Positions 5,487-12,898 of a DNA stretch of 18,340 nt are shown piece by piece. The stretch comes from Synergistaceae bacterium UBA1358. GTDB taxonomy: Bacteria > Synergistota > Synergistia > Synergistales > Synergistaceae. The notes under the pieces were generated by a model. It searched no databases and was not told the DNA's origin. It was given only the letters and a program-made list of their open reading frames with translations. The position numbers and the translations under genes were made by a program. The stretch is taken from assembly GCA_002306075.1 (NCBI GenBank), contig DBRW01000044.1:6988-25327 (forward strand), in the 5' to 3' direction. Within the stretch, counting starts at the first letter, position 1, and each line of letters begins with the position of its first letter.

Positions 5487-6015
5487 GGCACGGCCGGAAG
5501 AAAGGGTGACGATCGGCAAGATCGTCGGGGTACACGGAGTCGGCGGAACCATGCTGATCCTCCCCCTGACGGATCATCCCGAACGTTTTTTCAGCATGAA
5601 AAAGCTCACCCTGGAAAAACCGGGCGTACCGAGCCGGACTGTCAGTGTCAAAAAAATATTTCCATATGAGGGCAAGGACACCTTGTTCCTTCAGGCCAGG
5701 GAAATAACAGACAGGACCGCTGCTGAAGCTCTAAAGGGAAGCATGATCACTGTATCGAAAGATGAGCGAGCAGAGCTTTCCGAAGACGAATACTGGATCG
5801 ACGATATCGTTGGCATCAGGGTGCTCGACAGTGCCTCGGAAGCGGAGCTCGGTATCCTGGAAGAAGTTATCCGGACCGGAAGCAACGATGTCTACCTCAT
5901 AAGGACGGCGGACGGACAGCTGAAGCCGATCCCCGCTCTTGCGGAAGCAGTAAAAAATGTGGACACGGAAGCAGGCATAATGCTGGTGACCGTACCGGAG
6001 GGCCTCTGGGACTGA
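5470..6015 (+). CDS. rimM: Ribosome maturation factor RimM
   Basis: The 181-residue protein has an N-terminal RimM beta-barrel (VTIGKIVGVHGVGG, about 13-26). A C-terminal PRC-barrel follows, with SEDEYWIDDIVGIRV, GSNDVYLI and a closing VPEGLWD. RimM binds S19 and the 30S head and assists 16S maturation. The initiating ATG (5470) lies inside the end of khpA, so translation is probably coupled. The stop TGA at 6013-6015 is one base from the trmD ATG. Order and identity match the conserved operon. Confidence 0.95.
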   Translation: MSKKSEARPEERVTIGKIVGVHGVGGTMLILPLTDHPERFFSMKKLTLEKPGVPSRTVSVKKIFPYEGKDTLFLQAREITDRTAAEALKGSMITVSKDERAELSEDEYWIDDIVGIRVLDSASEAELGILEEVIRTGSNDVYLIRTADGQLKPIPALAEAVKNVDTEAGIMLVTVPEGLWD

Positions 6016-6016
6016 G

Positions 6017-7270
6017 ATGAGGATAACCATAATAACGGCATTCCCCGACCTTATACGCGCCTATATCGGCGCGAGCGTACTCGGACGCGGGATAGCAAAG
6101 GGAAAGCTTGAAGTCGGGATCCTGGACATCAGAGATTTCGCAGAGGGTTCCTACAGACAGATCGACGATTACTCGTACGGAAGCGGCGGCATGGTATTGA
6201 TGGCCGAACCGCTCCAAAGGGCCCTGGAAAGCGTCAAGGGAGAGAGAGAACCCTTCGTGGTCTATCCATCCCCACAGGGAACAATGCTCCATCAGGAGCT
6301 TGTCGAAGATCTGTCGAGGAAAGAGCATCTGGTGATCCTCTGCGGCCATTACGAAGGCATCGACGAAAGATTCGTTGAAAAAAACGTGGACCTTGAAATA
6401 TCAATGGGTGATTTTGTGCTCACCGGCGGGGAGATGCCCGCGATGGCGATCGTGGATGCCGTTTCGAGGCTGATCCCGGGAGTGGTCGGCAAGTCGGAAG
6501 CTGTCAAAGAGGACTCGTTCTTTGGCGGCATGCTTGACACGCCCCACTACACCAGACCTTCCGAATGGGAGGGTCAAAAAGTGCCGGAGATACTGCTCAG
6601 CGGAGACGAAAAGGCCATAAGGAAGTGGCGCAGGAGACAGGCTGTTGAGAGGACCCTCAGAAGAAGGCCCGACATAGTCGGACGCGCCGGTATAATGCCC
6701 TGGATGTCAAAAGGGGCATATGTCATGGAAGTCCACTACCCTGTCCTCGACAAAAGAGGAGAAAGATCCTCGACGGCCATTACCGGAATGGATCTGCACG
6801 ACATCGCAAGGGCGTGCCGCACCTATGGCATAAGAAAGTATCTTCTGGTCACCCCGCTCGCACAGCAGAGGGATATGGCCAAGAAGATCGCGGCCCACTG
6901 GACCGAAGGGTGGGGCTCGACCTACAACCCTGACAGGAGCGAAGCCTTTTCCACGCTTAAGATCTTCGCATCTGTGAACAGAGCTCTAAAGTGGGCAAGT
7001 GAAAGGGAAAAGACCAACCCCTTCACGATCGCGACTACAGCCAAATCGACCGAAGGAGCCTTTCACTGGCTCTCGCTGAAGCGCAGGATACTGGAGGAAG
7101 ACCTCTCGCCTGTATTCATTTTCGGTACGGGATGGGGGCTTCACGAGGATGTCCTCAAAGATGCTGACGCTGTGATGACGCCCATCGCGGGAGGAACGGA
7201 CAGCTGGAACCACCTGTCGGTACGAAGCGCAGTGAGCATAACGCTTGACAGATTTTTTGGCTGGAGATGA
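6017..7270 (+). CDS. trmD: tRNA (guanine37-N1)-methyltransferase TrmD fused to a C-terminal SPOUT-like RNA methyltransferase domain
   Basis: At 417 residues this is far longer than ordinary TrmD (about 230-255). Residues 1 to about 225 are TrmD, which methylates G37 of tRNAs to prevent frameshifting: LCGHYEGIDERF (108-119) and SMGDFVLTGGE (129-139) form the trefoil knot, and R151 and D166 (in KEDSFFGGML) match the catalytic Arg/Asp. From about 232 a second domain begins (GAYVMEVHYPVLDKRGE, then AITGMDLHDIARACRTYGI) and ends with FGTGWGL and NHLSVRSAVSITLDRFFG, matching the RNA-methyltransferase domain PF09936 known as a separate trmD-adjacent gene in Thermotoga. Its target RNA is not known to me. 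The TrmD C-terminal helices appear shortened at the junction. No frameshift is involved. Confidence 0.92.
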   Translation: MRITIITAFPDLIRAYIGASVLGRGIAKGKLEVGILDIRDFAEGSYRQIDDYSYGSGGMVLMAEPLQRALESVKGEREPFVVYPSPQGTMLHQELVEDLSRKEHLVILCGHYEGIDERFVEKNVDLEISMGDFVLTGGEMPAMAIVDAVSRLIPGVVGKSEAVKEDSFFGGMLDTPHYTRPSEWEGQKVPEILLSGDEKAIRKWRRRQAVERTLRRRPDIVGRAGIMPWMSKGAYVMEVHYPVLDKRGERSSTAITGMDLHDIARACRTYGIRKYLLVTPLAQQRDMAKKIAAHWTEGWGSTYNPDRSEAFSTLKIFASVNRALKWASEREKTNPFTIATTAKSTEGAFHWLSLKRRILEEDLSPVFIFGTGWGLHEDVLKDADAVMTPIAGGTDSWNHLSVRSAVSITLDRFFGWR

Positions 7271-7357
7271 ACCTGATCATTCTCAGCATAGAGGCCGGAA
7301 GGCCCTGAAAATATTAAAACGACAAAATCCAAAACATGACAAGGAGGGAAAAACCTC

Positions 7358-7723
7358 ATGATCGATCCAAGAATAGCACTTATCGAGAAGAAATTCGCAA
7401 AGGCAGACGAGAGCCTTTCTGAGTTCCGCCCCGGCGACACGGTAAAAGTCCACGTCAAAGTCAAGGAAGGCAACCGTGAACGTATACAGATCTTCGAAGG
7501 CGTAGTGATCGGACGCCAGCACGGAGGACTTCGCGAGAACTTCATCGTAAGGAAGATGTCCGGCGGGATAGGAGTCGAAAGAATATTCCCCGTCCACTGC
7601 CCCAGCGTCGAGAAGGTCGAGATCGTACGCAAGGGTAAGGTCCGCAGGGCGAAGCTCTACTACCTGCGCAAGCTCAGCGGAAAAGCAGCCCGTATCAAGG
7701 AGCGCCGCGAATACAGCAATTAA
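7358..7723 (+). CDS. rplS: 50S ribosomal protein L19
   Basis: A 121-residue protein with the L19 landmarks FRPGDTVKVHVKV, IFEGVVIGRQHGG and GVERIFPVHCPSVEKVEIV, ending in KLYYLRKLSGKAARIKE. L19 lies at the interface of the two subunits. The ATG at 7358 follows AAGGAGGG (7341-7348) at good spacing. The 87-bp gap after trmD contains a small GGCC-GGAA-GGCC hairpin (7293-7304) with a GNRA-type loop, but nothing clearly matching known L19 leaders. It is the last gene of the operon, followed by a strong terminator. Confidence 0.97.
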   Translation: MIDPRIALIEKKFAKADESLSEFRPGDTVKVHVKVKEGNRERIQIFEGVVIGRQHGGLRENFIVRKMSGGIGVERIFPVHCPSVEKVEIVRKGKVRRAKLYYLRKLSGKAARIKERREYSN

Positions 7724-7738
7724 GCTGCACGATATCTG

Positions 7739-7770
7739 TCGGAGGTCCCATCGGGGCCTCCGATTTTTTT
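7739..7770 (+). terminator. Rho-independent terminator of the rpsP-rplS operon
   Basis: An 11-bp stem (TCGGAGGTCCC 7739-7749 with GGGGCCTCCGA 7753-7763, one G-U pair) closes on an ATC loop and is followed by seven T. It lies 15 bp after the rplS stop. Its CCC-ATC-GGG apex is the same as that of the terminator at 2493-2519. Confidence 0.93.
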
Positions 7771-7817
7771 ATCCGCACAAAACTGCGGTGCAATAGCTGT
7801 TTTTTTCAAATAGAGAC

Positions 7818-7846
7818 TTGACGAAAGAAGATATGCTACGTATAAT
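7818..7846 (+). promoter_or_regulatory. Promoter of tRNA-Leu
   Basis: TTGACG (7818-7823) and TATAAT (7841-7846) are 17 bp apart. Transcription would start near 7853, about 9 nt before the mature tRNA 5' end. Confidence 0.88.
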
Positions 7847-7861
7847 TTCTAAGTCTCAAGC

Positions 7862-7946
7862 GCCGGGGTGGTGGAAATGGTAGACACGCACGTTTGAGGG
7901 GCGTGTGGGGAAACCCGTACGAGTTCAATTCTCGTCTCCGGCACCA
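7862..7946 (+). tRNA. tRNA-Leu, anticodon GAG
   Basis: The 85-nt gene folds into a class II tRNA. The acceptor stem is GCCGGGG (7862-7868) with CTCCGGC (7936-7942), one G-U pair. The anticodon stem CACGT/GCGTG (7889-7893 and 7901-7905) encloses the loop TTGAGGG with anticodon GAG at 7896-7898. A long variable arm follows (GGG-AAA-CCC), then the T arm with GTTCAATTC. The CCA end is encoded (7944-7946). It reads leucine CUC/CUU codons. Confidence 0.96.
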
Positions 7947-7954
7947 TCGACAGC

Positions 7955-7988
7955 AAAAGCGTCCAGGGAACTCCCGGGACGCTTTTTT
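7955..7988 (+). terminator. Rho-independent terminator of tRNA-Leu
   Basis: AAAAGCGTCC (7955-7964) pairs with GGACGCTTTT (7977-7986). An inner GGG/CCC (7966-7968 with 7973-7975) caps the stem across an A-G mismatch. Six T end the structure (7983-7988). It begins 8 bp after the CCA end. Confidence 0.9.
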
Positions 7989-8125
7989 ATTTGCTTTTTT
8001 TGATCCGCCCGTCTGATTCAAATATCCTTTCTTCGCATATCCCCATATCTCCTTTTATTAAATACAATATAGCAAACAGAGGGGCCTATGACGCCCCCGA
8101 CCGGCATAAAAGGAGGTCGTCATTG

Positions 8126-8677
8126 ATGTTCAGAAGATCTTTTGTCATATGTCTCTTATCCCTGACGGTGCTGGTGGCATCCTCCCTGACAACAGCCTCG
8201 GAAGGAGTGCAGAAGGCCGCTCCTTTCCGGATAACGTCGGGAGACGGGAGTACGCTGACCCTTGGTGATATCTCCGGCAAGATCGCACTCTGCTTTTACG
8301 AGACACGCGAGACAAAGGAGAGGAACAGGGCACTTAAGGATGAGCTGGAAAAATTCATGGATCAGCTGTCGGATGACGAGAAGTCACGGCTCTTCGTCCT
8401 CCCCGTCGTCGACTGTTCAGGTGCGTCAAAACTCTTTCTGGGAAAATGGAAGGACTCACTCGTCACGGAATCGAAAAAGGCAGGCCATACGATCTACGGT
8501 GACTGGGACGGCAAAATGCGCAACGATCTCTCTTTTGTGAGGGGAGACGCCAATTTCGCCCTGATCGGCGCAGATGGTTCGATAGTATACCGCGCCAACG
8601 GCACCATAGAGGAAAAGGAGAGGGACCTGATAATCAGAAAGGTGAAGTCACTTATGGGAAAAGAGACCCTTTTCTGA
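8126..8677 (+). CDS. Exported thioredoxin-fold protein, YtfJ-like, without CxxC
   Basis: This 183-residue protein begins with a clear signal peptide (MFRRSFVICLLSLTVLVASS, probable cleavage near TTAS-E at 24-25). The mature part reads like a redoxin fold: FRITSGDGSTLTLGDISGK, a strand LCFYETRETKERN where thioredoxins have CxxC, and NFALIGADGSIVYRANGTI near the C-terminus. C56 and C97 are isolated, so a classical dithiol reaction is unlikely. Layout resembles the YtfJ family, whose function is poorly known; I rate that assignment moderate. The ATG 8126 lies 9 nt after AAAAGGAGG (8108-8116). The frame extends upstream to 7991, but that would read through the tRNA terminator. A 5-bp hairpin (GGGGC/GCCCC, 8081-8097) precedes the ribosome-binding site. 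It seems monocistronic. Confidence 0.7.
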   Translation: MFRRSFVICLLSLTVLVASSLTTASEGVQKAAPFRITSGDGSTLTLGDISGKIALCFYETRETKERNRALKDELEKFMDQLSDDEKSRLFVLPVVDCSGASKLFLGKWKDSLVTESKKAGHTIYGDWDGKMRNDLSFVRGDANFALIGADGSIVYRANGTIEEKERDLIIRKVKSLMGKETLF

Positions 8678-8937
8678 CCAAATGCCGACACAACGATCAA
8701 GAAAAAAGAGTGTATAATATTGCGCAACTGATTGCAGAGAACACAGGGCATCTTTTATCCTTGTTTACCTGATTTTTCCCGGGCAGCTTTTTTCATTTTT
8801 CCTCCTTATTGTTTATAATGGTATGGTCAATTTGTGACAAAAATGATTTAATATCAGGCCGCCTCTTTTAACATCGGTATGTATGTTTTATACTTTCAAC
8901 AGTTACAGACAAAGCAGAAAAGGAAGGAGAGGTAAAC
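8678..8937. other. 260-bp AT-rich intergenic region upstream of the symporter gene
   Basis: Two perfect TATAAT hexamers occur (8713-8718 and 8814-8819), but neither has a good -35 box at 16-18 bp, so a promoter for the symporter gene probably lies here without being pinned down. No hairpin-plus-T terminator for the preceding gene was seen. Runs of T and A dominate 8770-8860. Confidence 0.4.
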
Positions 8938-10191
8938 ATGGCATCAGGATCAAACAGTCTCTGGAAAGCCTACCGGTTCCCTATCATACTTCTCACAGCG
9001 ATCGTCATAGGCTGTATTGTCGGAGCGGTGATGGGGAAAGACGCGCTGGTATTCAAGCCTCTTGGAGATGTCTTTATCAATGCAATGTTCATGGTAGTAG
9101 TACCGCTGGTCTTCTCAACGATCTGCAGCGCCGTCGCCAACATGTCCTCAATGGAAAGACTCGGCAAAGTCATGAAATCTCTGGTTATCGTCTTCCTCGT
9201 TACAGGAGCCATAGCAGCGGTCCTGATGCTCGTTACGGTAACCTTCTTCCCTCCTGCTGCAGGAACGAACATCCAGCTCCAGGCACCGGAAGACTTCCAG
9301 GCTCTCAGGACGGCAGACCAGATAGTGAAGGCCTTTACCGTGGAAGACTTCTCACTGCTTCTGTCAAGGCGCGCCATGCTTCCGCTGATCCTCTTCACGA
9401 TCTTCTTCGGCTTCTGCCTGCAGACGCTTGGTGAGAGAGGCAGGGCCGTGGGACGCGGGATAGCGGTATTTGCCGATGCGATGCTGCAGATGGTCAAATA
9501 TCTCATGTACTATGCACCGATCGGACTCGGCGCCTACTTTGCAACGCTGGTTGGAGACTACGGCCCCAACCTGCTGGGCGCCTACCTGCGCTCAATGATA
9601 ATTTACCACATTGCCACCTTCGGATATTTCTTTGTGGCATTCACGGTCTATTCCTGGCTCGCAACAGAGGGCAAGGGAGTGGCCACCTTCTGGAAGCACA
9701 TCATAACTCCCTCCATAACTGCCCTTGGTACCCAGAGCAGCAACGCCACGCTGCCGGTCAACCTCGTAGCGGCGCATAATATCGGCATTCCCAAGGACAT
9801 AGCGGAGATCGTGCTTCCCATCGGAGCGACCGCCCACATGGAAGGCTCCTGCCTCAGCGGTATCCTCAAGATAGCGTTCCTCTTCGGCATCTTCAACATT
9901 CCGTTCACCGGAGTGGGAACAATGACAACCGCAGTCGCGGTGGCAGTGCTTTCCGGAGTCGTTCTCTCGGGCATCCCCGGAGGCGGACTGGTGGGAGAAA
10001 TGCTGATCGTGAGCCTGTACGGATTCCCGCCCGAAGCATTCCCGATAATCGCAACGATAGGCTTCCTGGTAGACCCTGCTGCCACGATGGTCAACGCGAC
10101 CGGTGACACGTGCTCGGCAATGCTGGTAACAAGGATGGTAGAGGGCAAAGATTGGTTCGACAAGGCAGCAGCGGCCAAAGAAATAATCTGA
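8938..10191 (+). CDS. Dicarboxylate/amino acid:cation symporter (DAACS, GltP/GltPh fold), probably neutral amino-acid type
   Basis: The 417-residue, strongly hydrophobic protein has DAACS length and order of elements. The HP1 hairpin tip is TQSSNATLPV (265-274), the TM7 motif normally NMDGT is HMEGS (300-304), HP2 has GIPGGGLVGEM, and TM8 has DPAATMVNATGD (379-390). Aligned by motif to GltPh, D379 matches D394 (substrate amino group), N386 matches N401 and D390 matches D405 (sodium). The substrate-carboxylate arginine R397 is alanine (A382), and the HP1 arginine R276 is glutamine (Q266). The protein should be an inner-membrane cation-coupled importer of a substrate lacking an acidic side chain; this is inference. 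The ATG follows AAGGAAGGAGAGG. A terminator lies 26 bp downstream, so it is transcribed alone. Confidence 0.88.
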   Translation: MASGSNSLWKAYRFPIILLTAIVIGCIVGAVMGKDALVFKPLGDVFINAMFMVVVPLVFSTICSAVANMSSMERLGKVMKSLVIVFLVTGAIAAVLMLVTVTFFPPAAGTNIQLQAPEDFQALRTADQIVKAFTVEDFSLLLSRRAMLPLILFTIFFGFCLQTLGERGRAVGRGIAVFADAMLQMVKYLMYYAPIGLGAYFATLVGDYGPNLLGAYLRSMIIYHIATFGYFFVAFTVYSWLATEGKGVATFWKHIITPSITALGTQSSNATLPVNLVAAHNIGIPKDIAEIVLPIGATAHMEGSCLSGILKIAFLFGIFNIPFTGVGTMTTAVAVAVLSGVVLSGIPGGGLVGEMLIVSLYGFPPEAFPIIATIGFLVDPAATMVNATGDTCSAMLVTRMVEGKDWFDKAAAAKEII

Positions 10192-10217
10192 TAAAGATAT
10201 CCCGTAAATATCTTAAG

Positions 10218-10250
10218 TGCCGGCGCCCGAAGAAGGTGCCGGCATTTTTT
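10218..10250 (+). terminator. Rho-independent terminator of the symporter gene
   Basis: TGCCGGCGCC (10218-10227) pairs with GGTGCCGGCA (10235-10244), ten pairs with one G-U, around a 7-nt loop. Six T follow (10245-10250). Confidence 0.93.
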
Positions 10251-10253
10251 ATG

Positions 10254-10297
10254 TTCAAAAACAAAGAAAAATAGTATACAATGTCCTCTCATACTAT
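10254..10297 (+). promoter_or_regulatory. Probable promoter and operator of the ketopantoate-reductase-like gene
   Basis: TTCAAA (10254-10259) and TACAAT (10277-10282) are 17 bp apart. A perfect 7-bp inverted repeat, ATAGTAT (10271-10277) and ATACTAT (10291-10297), brackets the -10 box and start region with a 13-bp spacer. This is the geometry of a dimeric repressor site; no cognate regulator is in the window. Confidence 0.5.
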
Positions 10298-10332
10298 ATT
10301 ACAGCGCAAAAAAAATCGCGGAAACGGAGAAT

Positions 10333-11274
10333 ATGAGCATGAAAAAGATCAAAACAGTGTCCCTGATAGGGCTTGGAGCTGTCGGGAGCGCGAACCTCGC
10401 AAAGATATCCGAGACTGTCCCGATGGAAGACATAAGAGTCATAGCTTCGGGAGAGCGTGAGAAAAGATACAGGAAACATGGAGTGACGGTAAACGGAAAG
10501 ACCTATATGTTCCCTGTCTTCGGACCGGATGATAAGGTCGCCCCCGCGGACCTTCTGATCTTTGCCGTCAAGAACCACCATCTTTCCCGGGCGATCGAAG
10601 AGGCCAGGGGCCATGTCGGAGAGGACACGATCATTCTTTCGCTGCTTAACGGAATAACGAGCGAAGAGGAGATCGGCAGGGCTTACGGGGCTGAAAAGGT
10701 ACTCTATTCCTATGTCATGAGGACTGACGCAGCCAGGACCGGAGACTCAACCAACTACGTCAATCTCGGATTCATACCTTTCGGCGAAGCAAAAAACACT
10801 CCGGGAAACTATTCGGACAGGGTCCTCGCGGTGGAAGGTTTTTTCATCAGGACAGGTATCAAATACAACATCCCCGAAGATATGATAAGGGAACTGTGGC
10901 TCAAATTCATGCTCAATGTCGGCGCAAATCAGGTGACCGCAGTCCTCAGATGCACATACGGAGCCATCAAGGGCTCAAAGGCGGTAAGAGATCTGATCGC
11001 AGAGACGATGAGAGAGGCCGTTGCAGTTTCCAACGCCGAGGGTATCTGCCTCTGCGAGGAAGATATTGAAAAGTGCATCGGCATATTAAGTTCGCTGACT
11101 CCGGGAGGGAAGACATCGATGCTTCAGGATGTGGAAGCGCGAAGGAAAACAGAGGTCGAGGCATTCGGCGGAACTGTCTGCACCCTTGCCCGCAGGCACG
11201 GTATAGATGTACCCGTAAACGAAGCCCTGGTAAGATTCATAAAAGCTCTGGAAGATACTTTTGATATTTGTTAA
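10333..11274 (+). CDS. 2-dehydropantoate 2-reductase (ketopantoate reductase family)
   Basis: A 313-residue protein of the usual length. The N-terminal Rossmann domain has GLGAVG (13-18), followed by FAVKNHHL (77-84) and LLNGITSEEEIG (104-115). The C-terminal helical domain has LWLKFMLNVGANQVTAV, in which K191, N195 and N199 match the catalytic lysine and asparagines of PanE. PanE reduces ketopantoate to pantoate with NADPH in coenzyme A synthesis. No panB or panC is adjacent, and many paralogues of this family act on other 2-oxoacids, so panE is not assigned as a symbol. The start may be ATG 10333 or ATG 10339; the latter gives better spacing from GGAGA. It probably has its own promoter and ends at a bidirectional terminator. 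Confidence 0.85.
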   Translation: MSMKKIKTVSLIGLGAVGSANLAKISETVPMEDIRVIASGEREKRYRKHGVTVNGKTYMFPVFGPDDKVAPADLLIFAVKNHHLSRAIEEARGHVGEDTIILSLLNGITSEEEIGRAYGAEKVLYSYVMRTDAARTGDSTNYVNLGFIPFGEAKNTPGNYSDRVLAVEGFFIRTGIKYNIPEDMIRELWLKFMLNVGANQVTAVLRCTYGAIKGSKAVRDLIAETMREAVAVSNAEGICLCEEDIEKCIGILSSLTPGGKTSMLQDVEARRKTEVEAFGGTVCTLARRHGIDVPVNEALVRFIKALEDTFDIC

Positions 11275-11283
11275 TAACAGCAG

Positions 11284-11315
11284 AAAAAAGGCCGCTCCAA
11301 AAGGGCGGCCTTTTT
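11284..11315. terminator. Bidirectional terminator between convergent genes
   Basis: GGCCGC (11290-11295) pairs with GCGGCC (11305-11310), flanked by six A on the left and five T on the right, so it has a T-run in either direction. It serves the plus-strand reductase gene ending at 11274 and the minus-strand glutamate dehydrogenase gene ending at 11343. Confidence 0.9.
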
Positions 11316-11342
11316 GTATTGCATTTTTCAGTCCGGCAAGGC

Positions 11343-12620
11343 TTAGAGGAAGAAACCTTTCAGCTTCAGGCCGTCTGCAACGCGCTTGATGGCTACGAGG
11401 AATGCTGCGCGGCGCATCTTCACGTTGTGCTCCTGTGCATAGTCCCATACCCTCTTGAAGTTGTCCTTCATGATCGGTACGAGGCGGTTGTTGTACTCTT
11501 CCTCGGTCCAGAAGAATCCGGCGAGGTCCTGTACCCATTCAAAGTATGAACCGATGACTCCGCCGCTGTTGGCAAGGAAGTCAGGAACTACGATGATCCC
11601 GCGCTTGTCGAGGATGGCGTCGCCTTCCGGCCTTACGGGTCCGTTGGCGCCTTCTACGATGTACTTGCACTTGAGTTTGTCAGCGTTCTTCTCGCTGATG
11701 GCGCCTTCGAGCGCGCAGGGCGAAAGAACGAGGCATTCCTGCTCAAGGATCTCTTCGCCGCTCATCCTGACGAGTCCGGGCTGTGTGTAACCGTCGAGGA
11801 TACGCTTCGGGTGTGCTTCAACGAATGCTTTTGCTGCCTTGACGTCGATACCGTCCTTGCAGTAGTAGCCGCCGGTGATGTCGCTGATGCCGACGATCTT
11901 TGCGCCAGCTTCCTGGAGGAAGAGTGCGTTGTAGGTCCCGACGTTGCCGAAGCCCTGTACGATGACTGTTGCTGTTTTGGGATCTACATTCTGGGTCTTG
12001 AGGAGTTCAAGAACGCAGGTCGCAACGCCGAGTCCCGTTGCTGCTGTGCGGCCTTTTGATCCCCAGTATGCGATGGGTTTGCCTGTGACTACGCCCGGTT
12101 CAAGTCTGCCGCGAAGTTTGGAAATGGTATCCATGATCCAGACCATTTCGGGGCCGCCTGTGTTTACGTCGGGAGCGGGAACGTCTGTCCAGTCGCCGAC
12201 AAAAGGAGCGATACGTGCTGCAAATGTGCGTGTCATCATCTCGCGCTCACGCGGTGAGAGTTCGAACGGATCTACTGCTATGCCGCCCTTGCCTCCGCCG
12301 TAAGGAATACCTGCAAGGGAGCACTTCCATGTCATAAGGCTAGCGAGGGCTTCGCACTCTTCGAGGGTGACATCGGGGTGGAAACGGAGTCCGCCCTTTG
12401 CCGGTCCGCAGACTGTTGAGTGCTGAACGCGGTAGCCTTCAAATACTCTTACCGAACCGTCGTCCATGACTACAGGGACAGAGACGCATATAGCTCTTTC
12501 GGGGCGGCTCAGGACTTCGACAAGTCCTTCGTCAAGGTTCATTTCCTCTGCTGCTGCGTAGAAGTTCTTCAGCGCTGTGTCAAGAAGAACGTTCTTGGAA
12601 GTACGTTTCTGTACGGCCAT
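11343..12620 (-). CDS. gdhA: Glutamate dehydrogenase (Glu/Leu/Phe/Val dehydrogenase family)
   Basis: The 425-residue protein is of hexameric GDH length. GPAKGGLRFHP (72-82) and the lysine of the glycine-rich PYGGGKGG segment (K111) belong to the glutamate-binding and catalytic site. DVPAPDVNTG (147-156) follows, and the nucleotide-binding domain has GFGNVG (223-228). It interconverts glutamate and 2-oxoglutarate plus ammonia, a central step in amino-acid fermentation. Coenzyme preference cannot be decided: the strand end GISDITGG occurs in relatives of both kinds. The frame is open 24 codons further upstream, but ATG 12620 follows AAGGAGG (minus strand, about 12628-12634) and starts at the conserved N-terminus. 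Codon choice is strongly C/G-ending, suggesting high expression. It has its own promoter and leader. Confidence 0.95.
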   Translation of the reverse strand: MAVQKRTSKNVLLDTALKNFYAAAEEMNLDEGLVEVLSRPERAICVSVPVVMDDGSVRVFEGYRVQHSTVCGPAKGGLRFHPDVTLEECEALASLMTWKCSLAGIPYGGGKGGIAVDPFELSPREREMMTRTFAARIAPFVGDWTDVPAPDVNTGGPEMVWIMDTISKLRGRLEPGVVTGKPIAYWGSKGRTAATGLGVATCVLELLKTQNVDPKTATVIVQGFGNVGTYNALFLQEAGAKIVGISDITGGYYCKDGIDVKAAKAFVEAHPKRILDGYTQPGLVRMSGEEILEQECLVLSPCALEGAISEKNADKLKCKYIVEGANGPVRPEGDAILDKRGIIVVPDFLANSGGVIGSYFEWVQDLAGFFWTEEEYNNRLVPIMKDNFKRVWDYAQEHNVKMRRAAFLVAIKRVADGLKLKGFFL

Positions 12621-12644
12621 ACAAAAAACCTCCTTGGATTTTTC

Positions 12645-12688
12645 GCCCAAACGGGCATTCACTTTAAGATACCTGCCCCTGTTAGGGG
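12645..12688 (-). promoter_or_regulatory. Two small hairpins in the gdhA leader
   Basis: On the minus strand the leader first carries CCCCT-AAC-AGGGG (12688-12676) and then GCCC-GTTT-GGGC (12656-12645), about 10 nt before the ribosome-binding site. Both are short and lack T-runs. They may stabilise the message; no known riboswitch was recognised. Confidence 0.4.
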
Positions 12689-12710
12689 ACAATTCTTACA
12701 CACATAACTA

Positions 12711-12739
12711 ATTGTAGTCCTCTTAATGATTTGAGTAAA
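12711..12739 (-). promoter_or_regulatory. Probable gdhA promoter
   Basis: On the minus strand TTTACT (12739-12734) and TACAAT (12716-12711) are 17 bp apart, giving 4/6 and 5/6 consensus matches. Transcription would start near 12704, with a leader of about 84 nt. The rest of the 297-bp gap up to 12917 is AT-rich with no further gene. Confidence 0.6.
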
Positions 12740-12898
12740 GAGGGCAAAAGCCTGAACTGTCGGGAATTGAAGCAATAAAACGACAAAACAAAACAATTTA
12801 TGATTCTAACTTAGAGAAAAAAGGCACAATATCCTTTTATCCGATAAACTTCCCAGAAAATAAACTCTGCGTCAATTTTTTTCATTCAGCCGCATACC

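Noticed and set aside
7271..7357. L19 leader riboregulator
   Set aside because: Only a 4-bp GGCC-GGAA-GGCC hairpin is present; this is not enough to call a known leader.
7991..8125. Longer version of the YtfJ-like protein starting at 7991
   Set aside because: The extension begins directly after the tRNA terminator, lacks a ribosome-binding site and would bury the signal peptide; ATG 8126 has AAAAGGAGG.
8883..9434. Plus-strand ORF overlapping the start of the symporter gene
   Set aside because: It is out of frame with the DAACS protein, which has the better ribosome-binding site and clear family motifs.
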